Below are positions 27,362 through 35,069 of a stretch of 64,000 nt of DNA, in pieces. The notes beneath the pieces were generated by a model that did no database searches, had not been told where the DNA came from, and was given only the letters and a program-made list of their open reading frames with translations. Every line of letters begins with the position of its first letter. Positions within the stretch are counted from its first letter, which is position 1. Both the position numbers and the translations under genes were made by a program. The DNA comes from JAWXUU01 sp044426045 (GTDB lineage: Bacteria; Bacillota; Clostridia; Christensenellales; CAMQZB01): the NCBI GenBank assembly GCA_044426045.1, contig JAWXUX010000006.1:1-64000 (forward strand), in the 5' to 3' direction.

Positions 27362-27660
27362 GTATAAAAAAATCCCAATGAATATGCCATGCATTTCATT
27401 GGGACGAAAATTCGCGTTACCACCCAAATTGACAAAGTTTCAAGCTTTGCCCACTCACTAGACTCCAACAAGTCCTTGACGTTTTTACGGTGTCAGTCCG
27501 TAGCCCCCTACTCGATTGCTCTTTGGGTTGCTCCACTGGAAAAGGGATAAAAATAAAATCTAGCTTGCAAACTTTCACCGCCCGTTTGCTCTCTGAAAAG
27601 CGTCAAAATCGTTCCCGTGTCTTTTCTCGTACGTGTTTATGTGATTTAATATAATTTATA
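27362..27660 (-). promoter_or_regulatory. T-box riboswitch leader
   Basis: On the minus strand the T-box core reads GGGTGGTAACGCG (about 27426-27414), completed by TTTTCGTCCC, the antiterminator. It overlaps a terminator AATCCCAATGAA/TTCATTGGGATT plus seven T (about 27403-27364). Upstream are AGAGAGC and GGCGGTGAAAG (about 27593-27571), characteristic of Stem I. The UGGU of the core would pair with a tRNA ending ACCA. I could not fix the specifier codon with confidence. The only gene downstream is the acyl-CoA synthetase fusion. Confidence 0.85.
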
Positions 27661-27670
27661 TATTGTGATT

Positions 27671-27699
27671 ATTATACATACCTATAATTTTTTTGTCAA
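27671..27699 (-). promoter_or_regulatory. Promoter of the T-box transcript
   Basis: Consensus TTGACA (27699-27694), exactly 17 bases, consensus TATAAT (27676-27671) on the minus strand. Confidence 0.85.
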
Positions 27700-27762
27700 C
27701 CATTTTGTGCACAAAAATTAAATTTAGAGTTTTTTAAGTAAAAAAGGGGGGAAATGAAAAAA

Positions 27763-28243
27763 AGTGAAAGGTGAAAGGTGAAAGGTGAAAGGTGAAAGGT
27801 GAAAGGTGAAAGGTGTGGTAATGCACTCGCTTCGCTCGTGCTTTCTATATTTCAAGTGGCTACCAATACGTAGGGGCGTACCCATGTGTGCGCCCGCGAG
27901 CGTGTGGGATGTTAGTCATTTTAAGTTGCAATAGCGGTTTGCTATGTTGGGTTATCCACGTTGCGACATTTACAATTTATCCGTAAAAAATTTCACCCCG
28001 CGGGAGCACACATGGGTGCTCCCCTACACATAAAAAAGCGACAAACAATATAAGTTGTTTGTCACTTTTGTAGTTTCATATTCAATTTGATATGCACGAA
28101 GCCAACGGCGCAGTGCCTACCACAATTTTTAATTTTTAATTTTTAATTTTTAATTGAACGAAGTTTTTAATTTTTAATTGAACGAAGTTTTTAATTTTTA
28201 ATTTTTAATTTTTAATTGAACGAAGTTTTTAATTTTTAATTGA
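27763..28243. repeat. Heptamer-bracketed palindromic element, copy F
   Basis: Left: seven GGTGAAA units (27764-27812), then the GGTAATGCACTCGC..GCTCGTGC hairpin. The core holds two inverted GTAGGGGCG/CCCCTAC-type palindromes (about 27869-27905 and 28003-28026) and an ACAAACAA..TTGTTTGT hairpin (about 28043-28066). The right array is not TTTCACC but TTTTTAA repeats interrupted by TTGAACGAAG (28124-28243). Longest copy in the window. Confidence 0.75.
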
Positions 28244-28244
28244 A

Positions 28245-30875
28245 TTAGCTTTTTTCTTTAATCGCATCAATATATGAATCAAGCAAATCATCCATATCGA
28301 GGAACTCGTCATAGGCTTCATAGATTTCGTCGAAATTATCTTTGCCGTCGAGGAAGTTCCCCTCAGCATCAACAAATGGAGTGATATCAACACCGCTTGT
28401 GCCTCCGAGAATATCCACCGAGTCGAAGTTTGTTGGGTCAAGAGCACCTGAAACGATAGTCAATACACCTGGCATTCCATATTCAGATAAGTCGATATAA
28501 ATTTCTTCAGCATTCACTGCCGCAAGCACCAAACCATAAACAAAGCTTGAAGAATTTGCTTTGCTTATAACAGACTCTTCATAATCATCCTTATCTAGTG
28601 CAGAAACTGCAGAATCAAGTTGGAACACAAATTCAATCATAACAGTTGTTTTATATGTTTCAATCGCCTCGATATATAAAAGCCATTCTTTATATTCTGC
28701 AATAATCGCATCGTAGTTTCGTTCTGGTGCGTTGATAATGTCTTGCATTGCGTATCTATAATCAGTCGCGTCAGTAGCCCCAGAATACGTTGGGAAATAC
28801 ATACCCCCCGTTACTCCCGTTTCGCTGTCCGCTACGCCATAAACAAGTCTTGTAAGCCTTTCGTAGGCAACGGCATTTGTTGAATAATCGTCGATATTCA
28901 CATATTGTGAAATGATAATCATTGTTTCAATCATCTCGTTCATATCAACAAGTTTTTCAAGTGCGTTATATGCAGTGTTTGTGCCAGTTTCAAACTTGAC
29001 AACTTCAACTCTGTTATATGTCAAACCATAAATCATGCTGTCAACACCAAGCCCTTCCAAAAGGTCTTTACCTTCGTCAGAAAGCGTATTATATGCCGTG
29101 AGTGCTTGGTTTGTTAACGAAACAACTTCGGCAGATTCAATATACGCCCAACTTGAAACGACAGTTGTTTCATCATCAGCCGTCTTTGTGTTCATGTCTT
29201 GATAAACAATCTTTGTGCCATTCGAAATTGATTTTAAATACGCTTGGTACGCGCCAACAATAAGCTGTTCAACGCTGTCGATTTCCGCATTCAAAATGTC
29301 AGATTTTGCATTAGCATATGCGGTGTACCAATTTGACCTATTCGTTTCAATCAATTCCTGACTTTCGTCGTCAAGTGCGTTGAAATATTCGTCAACCGAA
29401 TTGAAATAAGCAATGTGCTTACTGTTCAAAACATTGAAAGTTTCATTATAAGCAGGAAGGTCGCTATCTTCCGCAAATTCCTCGAATGCCTCCAAAATCA
29501 AGTAATCGTCAAGTTCTTCTCTTGCAAATTCCATGTATTCTTTAAGAGCAATCGCCTCATCGTTTGAAGTCGCATCTTCAGCAAATCCGCCATTAATAAA
29601 CGCCCCAACATTAGATTTCATTGCAGTTGTGTAGTTAGAGAATGTGATTTTTGCAAATGTGTCAAAATATGCCTTTTGAGCAGTTGAAAGCGCAGCGTAT
29701 CTCTTTTCAGCTAGTGGAAGTTGAACTTCAATGTTGCTTGAACCCTCAAAGAAACCATCAGTACTCGTGAAGTTTATTTCCGCAATAGAGGTGATCACGT
29801 CGGCGATTTCCGCATAATCATAGCCTGAAATAACGTATATGGCAGTGTCTTTCACGCCCACGATTTCATAATTATCAAAAAGTTCATTCAAATCGTCAAG
29901 ATCATCATATGTCTTATCGTCATATTTATATTCTTCTTCAATTTCAACCGAATAAGTGCCAACTTTGCCTTCTTCGACATAAGCCATGCTGTATGAAAGT
30001 TCGATTTCATAATCGCCGAAAATATAAGTCGAAGGCAAATAAACCGTTGTTGCATCAGTCGCCTTGTCATAGCTTGTTGTGTATTTTGAATATGTTTCAC
30101 TGCCACCATTCTTGCCTTCAACTAAAACATAAAGGCTAGATTCAACCTCCGCAATAACAGCAGGGTCGATTTCTATTGTGATTTGCTCTTTTTCAATTTC
30201 TAGTTCAGATGTGAAATAGAATTCAAATTCGTCAGGGTCATCTTCATTATCCCACGCGCCGAAGTTATCCGCCATATCAGTCACGAAAGCCTCGCAAACA
30301 AGTTCATATTCCCCCGCATCGTCAATCCAAATTGTGAGGGTGTTTTCTGTTATTGTGAAATATATATCATCGTATTTTTGCTCATAATAGTCGCCGTCAG
30401 AAACATATGTAAGCTCACTGTATGACGAGCCGTTATAGTATCTTGGGTAAGTTAAATCTGCGTTTGCCGATGGAATTCTGATATTGATATAATAATCCTC
30501 GCTGTCAGATTCGATTTCCACTTCCAAAACAAGTTCGTAATGCGCCTCAGTCAAAGATTCTTCCCAAGTGATTTCAAAATAGGCTGGTGATTGTTCTTCG
30601 CCATAAGCATCTTCAAGATTTGTGCCGTATGTGCCATCCACGCTTTCAACTTTCAATCCAAAATCGTCAGAAACTTCCACTTTTGGAGTTGAAGTTGGAG
30701 ACGGAGTCTTTTCAACTGGCGTCTGAGTTATGACAGGCGCCGCCGTCGCATCAGGATTTACAGTGACCGTCGGCGTAGAAACACCGCCCGAGTTTGAGCT
30801 GCAGCTGACAAAAGTCAACATCATCGCTATTGTTAAAGTCGCCACCACGGCAACTCTGAATATTTTGTTTTTCAT
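28245..30875 (-). CDS. Large secreted lipoprotein, unknown function
   Basis: 876 residues with a signal peptide and lipobox (TFVSC, Cys26), then a Thr/Pro-rich linker (about 27-68) typical of surface proteins. The rest is very acidic and Tyr-rich: beta-rich to about residue 350 and largely helical after that. No catalytic or known binding motif is recognised. Membrane-anchored outside the cell. GGAGG at the start. Its 3' end runs directly into repeat element F. A cell-surface binding role is only a guess. Confidence 0.75.
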   Translation of the reverse strand: MKNKIFRVAVVATLTIAMMLTFVSCSSNSGGVSTPTVTVNPDATAAPVITQTPVEKTPSPTSTPKVEVSDDFGLKVESVDGTYGTNLEDAYGEEQSPAYFEITWEESLTEAHYELVLEVEIESDSEDYYINIRIPSANADLTYPRYYNGSSYSELTYVSDGDYYEQKYDDIYFTITENTLTIWIDDAGEYELVCEAFVTDMADNFGAWDNEDDPDEFEFYFTSELEIEKEQITIEIDPAVIAEVESSLYVLVEGKNGGSETYSKYTTSYDKATDATTVYLPSTYIFGDYEIELSYSMAYVEEGKVGTYSVEIEEEYKYDDKTYDDLDDLNELFDNYEIVGVKDTAIYVISGYDYAEIADVITSIAEINFTSTDGFFEGSSNIEVQLPLAEKRYAALSTAQKAYFDTFAKITFSNYTTAMKSNVGAFINGGFAEDATSNDEAIALKEYMEFAREELDDYLILEAFEEFAEDSDLPAYNETFNVLNSKHIAYFNSVDEYFNALDDESQELIETNRSNWYTAYANAKSDILNAEIDSVEQLIVGAYQAYLKSISNGTKIVYQDMNTKTADDETTVVSSWAYIESAEVVSLTNQALTAYNTLSDEGKDLLEGLGVDSMIYGLTYNRVEVVKFETGTNTAYNALEKLVDMNEMIETMIIISQYVNIDDYSTNAVAYERLTRLVYGVADSETGVTGGMYFPTYSGATDATDYRYAMQDIINAPERNYDAIIAEYKEWLLYIEAIETYKTTVMIEFVFQLDSAVSALDKDDYEESVISKANSSSFVYGLVLAAVNAEEIYIDLSEYGMPGVLTIVSGALDPTNFDSVDILGGTSGVDITPFVDAEGNFLDGKDNFDEIYEAYDEFLDMDDLLDSYIDAIKEKS

Positions 30876-31170
30876 TAAAAACCTCCAATATATGTATCTC
30901 GCAAAAAGCGAGTTGCTATCTTCTATAAATATGGCAGTGCGCCATCATATATATCATTTTATCACACAATCCCCGAAATAGCAAGAATTTCACTTTCCCC
31001 CGCAAGCAATAAATCCCCGCAAAAAAAGCAACTGTCCCCACTTTTCCACAAATCATCCCCAATCCCGCCAAAATAAATAAATTCGCTTGATTTTTACATG
31101 AATATGATATATAATACCTATTGTCAACACAAATGTTAACACAAAGTTTCGCACGCCCATCAAATATCAA

Positions 31171-31382
31171 GTTCAGTGCACCCCATAATAATAACACGAT
31201 TAAGTTCCGTGCACCCATATAATATACACGATTAAGTTCCGTGCACCCATAATAATATACACGATTAAGTTCCGTGCACCCATAATAATATACACGAGAA
31301 ATATAAATCAATTATAACAAAACCCAATACACGCGAAATATAAATCAATACCATCCCACACACACAAAATATAAATCAATAA
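31171..31382. repeat. Tandem repeats before the tRNA-Arg locus
   Basis: Three full units of about 32-33 bases containing ACACGATTAAGTTCCGTGCA plus a degenerate leading unit (31171-31295), then three spaced copies of AAATATAAATCAAT (31298-31382). A possible promoter TTGATT-17-TATAAT (31087-31115) points into them. No open frame. The 560 bases between the lipoprotein and the tRNA region otherwise hold only AT-rich sequence. Confidence 0.65.
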
Positions 31383-31431
31383 CACCCCACCAAAAAAACA
31401 CAATCAACCAAAACACCCCAAAACAAAATAA

Positions 31432-31470
31432 GCTTCTATAGTTAAATGGATATAACAGCCCCCTCCTAAG
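31432..31470 (+). pseudogene. 5' half of a second tRNA-Arg(CCU)
   Basis: Acceptor 5' strand GCTTCTA, D-stem GTTA/TAAC with AATGGATA loop, anticodon stem GCCCC and loop CTCCTAA (anticodon CCT) are in tRNA order. The following bases do not complete the anticodon stem and no T-arm follows. It is a different isoacceptor sequence from the intact tRNA 175 bases downstream, and appears cut at the CTCCTAAG core shared with the att repeats. Confidence 0.6.
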
Positions 31471-31644
31471 CCAACTGGGCAACTGTGTGAACTTGCATAT
31501 ATGCAATAATCACTGCATATACTGCCAATATAACGCATAAAATCAATATTTAATGCATAAATATTAAGTCACCCAAAACTTGTCACCCTATTTTTCACCC
31601 AAGGGCGAAAAATAAAGAGTATAGTCTATCAAAAAATCAAATAT

Positions 31645-31719
31645 GGGTCCATAGTAAAACGGATATTACAAATCCCTCCTAAGGATTAATTCTGGGTTCG
31701 ATTCCCGGTGGGCCTACCA
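31645..31719 (+). tRNA. tRNA-Arg(CCU)
   Basis: All arms pair: acceptor GGGTCCA/TGGGCCT, D-stem GTAA/TTAC, anticodon stem AATCC/GGATT with loop CTCCTAA (anticodon CCT), T-stem CTGGG/CCCGG with TTCGATT, discriminator A and encoded CCA. The 3' 45 bases (31675-31719) recur exactly at 45713-45757, marking integration of a genomic island into this gene without destroying it. Confidence 0.93.
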
Positions 31720-31724
31720 CTAAA

Positions 31725-31745
31725 GCCACCTTTGCAGGTGGCTTT
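31725..31745 (+). terminator. tRNA terminator
   Basis: GCCACCT-TTGC-AGGTGGC followed by TTT, directly after the CCA end. Confidence 0.75.
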
Positions 31746-31765
31746 ACAAATATCTTGGAGGAATT

Positions 31766-32647
31766 ATGAGTGCTGTTGACAAAAAATTAAATTATTTAAT
31801 CAAAACTTTTTCTCGAACAAAAAGGAAAGACTACGAGAATTTCATCATCAACGCCATTTGGAACAAAATGGATCGTGATGATATACAACCCGTTTCCCAA
31901 CAGTATGTCAATTTAGGTAACGGCAAATACTCTTTGCTTGATTTATATTTTCCCCAACTTAACTTAGCAATTGAATGTGACGAGTCTTATCATCAAGAAA
32001 ACAAAGCACACGACAGACAACGTGAAATCAGTATTGAATCAGCTCTGTCTGCTCTGAATAATTTCAACGTAGAAAAAGATTTGATCCGCATACGTGCAGA
32101 CCTAAGTTACAATGATGTCATAAAGCAAATTAACAATGCCGTAAACATAATAAATCACAGAATTAATACCATGCAATTTTCCACTTGGGAAGTTGACAAA
32201 AATCCAACAGAAATTGCAAGAAAAAATGGTAAAATCCACGTTGATGACAACTTAACGTTTAGTACAATTTACGAAATTGCCAATTGCTTCGGAAAGGACT
32301 ATACAGGCTATCAGAAAAGTTCCGTCCACTTAGATGGCACAAATTATCTTTGGTGTCTCAAAATGGCAATCGTAATTGATGGAGTGCCCACAGCTGGTTC
32401 TTCTCGAGGTTGGGTCAATACATTGACCGAAGATCAAGAAATAATGTGCGAAGTCAATGACACAAGAGACTCAATATCCTTTGAACGTGGAACACCATCA
32501 AACAGAATTCTCTTTGGCAAATCAAGAAACGCACTAGGAGAAGCGGGATATAAATTTATAGGAATATTCATTTTTGATTATCACGAAGATGGCAAGAATT
32601 ATTATAAAAGAATATCAAAAGAAGTTGACCTATCACTTTGGATATAA
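31766..32647 (+). CDS. Probable modification-dependent endonuclease (PvuRts1I/AbaSI-like)
   Basis: 293 residues. The N-terminal part has a PD-(D/E)xK-like signature, LLDLYFPQLNLAIECDESYH, with a DRQREISIES helix (about residues 55-95). The C-terminal half, ending YKFIGIFIFDYHEDGKNYYKRISKEVDL, resembles the SRA-like base-binding domain of PvuRts1I/AbaSI enzymes, which cut DNA carrying hydroxymethyl- or glucosylated cytosine. A role against phages with modified DNA is inferred. GGAGG starts it. It sits just inside attL as a single gene. Confidence 0.6.
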   Translation: MSAVDKKLNYLIKTFSRTKRKDYENFIINAIWNKMDRDDIQPVSQQYVNLGNGKYSLLDLYFPQLNLAIECDESYHQENKAHDRQREISIESALSALNNFNVEKDLIRIRADLSYNDVIKQINNAVNIINHRINTMQFSTWEVDKNPTEIARKNGKIHVDDNLTFSTIYEIANCFGKDYTGYQKSSVHLDGTNYLWCLKMAIVIDGVPTAGSSRGWVNTLTEDQEIMCEVNDTRDSISFERGTPSNRILFGKSRNALGEAGYKFIGIFIFDYHEDGKNYYKRISKEVDLSLWI

Positions 32648-32665
32648 TAAAAATAACTACAAATA

Positions 32666-32709
32666 AAACACCCCTAGCAGAAGAATTTCATCTTACACTA
32701 GGGGTGTTT
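32666..32709. terminator. Bidirectional terminator between convergent genes
   Basis: Twelve-base perfect stem AAACACCCCTAG/CTAGGGGTGTTT at the ends of the two facing genes. Confidence 0.8.
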
Positions 32710-32727
32710 GTACTTTACTATATAATA

Positions 32728-33702
32728 TTAAAAACCATACTCTTTATAAAAGTACACATCCAAGTTTTTAATCTCTTTGTATGCGCCTAAAAAATACTCA
32801 TCGTAGTTCCACATCGAGTCATCCATATCTTCATTTAAAAACTTTCTACAATAATCTTCAAAAAATAAGATTAAACTGTCAAAAATATTATCTATATACT
32901 CATCTTTTATGACTATCCAATCTCCTGCAAACATACCATTTTGATATGCCGACTTGGCTGTATCTTTCTTTAGCGAGCGCACATTATCTGGATAATATTT
33001 TTTCAATTCGTTATACGAATCGATTGAGTTATGTTTCAAAAAATTATTAATTTTGTGCAACATATTATAAGCGTTATATTTTTTTAATTTATTTATTTTT
33101 ATCCCGTTATTATCCTTTTGTAATCCATCTGAAAATTGAAAAAAGGAAAGCATGCTAAAATCCGTAGATTTATAACCCATTTCAGCCATTACTATGAATG
33201 CATATCTATCAATCTCTGCAGTTATTTTTGATATAAAGCTGCAGTAAAGATTTTGCAGAATCCAATTATACGTAGGTATTCTTTTAATTTTCGCCATGAC
33301 AGCTTCTTCTTGTACGCTATCATAATCTTCCGAGCATCCCGTAACAGATAATGCATCCAGAAATGTGCTATTATACACTTCATCTGGCGACTTAATTGTT
33401 TGAAATATAGGTTTGTATTCTTCAAACCAATCGTTTTTGAGTTTATATATTAAATCTCTAAAAATATTAATTTTATAGTCATGCCGTTTCACCTTATTTG
33501 GCGTGAAATATGATACATTACTATCGGCAAATAAACCGACAGGAAGAAATTTATCAATCCCATCCTCTTCAAGAATCTCTTGATACCTATCGGTATCAAT
33601 AATAACTCTGCCACATTTTTTATGTATGCCAAAGTATTTCAAATCTTCTCGCGATTCAATTTTTGTATAATCAAATCTTTCAACTTTTTGTGTGTGTTTC
33701 AT
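32728..33702 (-). CDS. Unknown island protein, mostly helical
   Basis: 324 residues, with AAAGGAG before the ATG. The sequence is rich in aromatic, Lys and Asp residues, with long helices in the second half and the phrase INNFLKHNS, reminiscent of HEPN-type proteins though the R-x4-6-H RNase motif is not clear. No family recognised. As cargo next to a nuclease and a restriction-modification system it may be a defence gene, but that is context only. The gap 33703-33916 contains AT-rich sequence and an integrase-side terminator at about 33876-33910. Confidence 0.6.
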   Translation of the reverse strand: MKHTQKVERFDYTKIESREDLKYFGIHKKCGRVIIDTDRYQEILEEDGIDKFLPVGLFADSNVSYFTPNKVKRHDYKINIFRDLIYKLKNDWFEEYKPIFQTIKSPDEVYNSTFLDALSVTGCSEDYDSVQEEAVMAKIKRIPTYNWILQNLYCSFISKITAEIDRYAFIVMAEMGYKSTDFSMLSFFQFSDGLQKDNNGIKINKLKKYNAYNMLHKINNFLKHNSIDSYNELKKYYPDNVRSLKKDTAKSAYQNGMFAGDWIVIKDEYIDNIFDSLILFFEDYCRKFLNEDMDDSMWNYDEYFLGAYKEIKNLDVYFYKEYGF

Positions 33703-33916
33703 GTTTTTTACTCCTTTGAATTATATTCCTATATAATAGAGTAAATTTCGCAAGGTTATCCACATACGCTACCACTTTTAAAAGTCCAAGTAGTTAAATG
33801 CTTTTACGCGATTTTGCACACAGGCCTTACATGTATATATTAGCATAATTTATACATAATTGCAATAAAAAAATAGCCCCCAGCAGAAGATTTCCTCTTC
33901 CTCTAGGGGCATTGTT

Positions 33917-34087
33917 TTATCCGAATATGCTATCTAGTTTATCCGCAGCTTCCTTATCACTGCTCTTTATAAAGTGACTGTATATGTCAGTTGTGGTGCT
34001 GGTTCTTGCGTGTCCTGCCCCTCCGCTTACTGTCACTAGTGGCACACCTGACATTATTTGAAGCGTTATATTTGTGTGGCGTACCTC
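33917..34087 (-). pseudogene. Integrase C-terminal fragment, island 1
   Basis: 57 codons of a tyrosine recombinase C-terminus: EVRHTNITLQIMSGVPLVTV...GHARTSTTTDIYSHF, containing the catalytic Arg of LR-H-T, the His of AGH and the Tyr nucleophile of DIYSHF, ending in a proper stop. Sequence upstream of E-V-R-H-T (where a His is expected, Gln stands) no longer resembles an integrase and runs into the IS21 copy. Followed by a GCCCC..GGGGC terminator. Nearly identical to the fragment at 45956. Confidence 0.85.
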
Positions 34088-35037
34088 TTGATTTCGGTTA
34101 TTTTTCGCGCGATACTGCGCCCCCGCTTTAGGGATTATTAGGGGTAGAGATTCAGACCCCCTACCCTCAAAAAATCAATTTTTTCTCACTAAATGCCATA
34201 TTTTCTACATTCAGTGGGATTTTTTAACAAATATTATTTGCAACGACAAAAAAATAATACAACCTATTCGCTTAACATAATCCTCAAACTCTTTAACAAA
34301 AACAATATCACCTAAATTTTCTGAAACTGTAAAAACTCGATCCTGATCATAAACTATCATCTGCGGTCTGCCACCGAAATATTTGAACGCGTATTCATGT
34401 GCGATGATAGCAGTTTTGGTTGTGAACGGATCGTGGTTGAAATATACAAACCGCATGTTGCAAAAAGACAGCACCATAATAAAAAAATATATACGGCGCG
34501 TTATGCCACACATATCCTGCATCTTGACTTGCCCAAAATCCACTTGAGCCTCAAACCCCGGACTTGGCGTTTCATGTATCCCTCGCCTGCGACTGAAATC
34601 CTTGACAACATAGCCAGACTCTTCACGCAAGTCCTTCATATAACGAAAAAACGTGGTTCGCTTATAATTGAAATCAGGAAACGCCTCTCTCAGCCGATAA
34701 AGCAAATTAGTGTCACGAACCTGTGGACAAACCTTCAAAATATCCAAAATATAATCCCAATACCGAGAAGCCCCTCCCGAGTCTGCGACCCCAAACCATC
34801 AAACTCCGCCTCCGACATATAAACATACCGCTTAACCGTCCGCAAATCCACCCGAACCCGCCGAGCAATCTGCCCCTCAGTAAACCCCAACAACAGCATC
34901 TCCCGCATAACAACATACTTCTCCTTTCCTATCATAAATACCTCCTTAGTTTTTTATTTGATTGACCTATAAACACCCCCTACACCATACCGAACGCCCC
35001 CTCATATAAAAAAGGCAGAACTCACGTCCTGCCTTTT
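34088..35037 (-). mobile_element. Internally deleted IS21-family element
   Basis: Matches both ends of the intact element at 46126-48632 but lacks about 1.5 kb in the middle, including all of istB and the C-terminal part of istA. The deletion joins near short similar AACCT/AACTT sequences at about 34250. The exact IS tips are not resolved, because both copies share the flanking integrase sequence and the GGCAG..CTGCC hairpin at 35011-35037. Confidence 0.7.
34211..34935 (-). pseudogene. istA transposase remnant
   Basis: The N-terminal HTH (GQIARRVRVDLRTVKRYVYM) and the first catalytic Asp region (EAQVDFGQVKMQD) are recognisable, but the frame shifts at about 34745 and the gene is truncated after VKRIG, where the intact copy continues into its catalytic Glu region. 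It cannot encode an active transposase. Confidence 0.85.
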
Positions 35038-35069
35038 GTCTAAATTTTAATATATGAATGAATAATTTT

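Noticed and set aside
27540..27620. Assigning a specifier codon to the T-box leader
   Set aside because: Several codons could sit in the specifier loop and hand folding did not single one out, so none is claimed.
9478..28243. Short regularly repeated heptamers considered as CRISPR arrays
   Set aside because: Units are 7 bases with no spacers, and no cas gene is present.
31171..31295. The 32-33-bp repeats considered as a CRISPR
   Set aside because: The units are contiguous and nearly identical throughout, with no unique spacer sequence.
33917..34200. Counting the integrase fragments as active recombinases
   Set aside because: Only the last part of the catalytic domain remains, with no start codon or DNA-binding domains.
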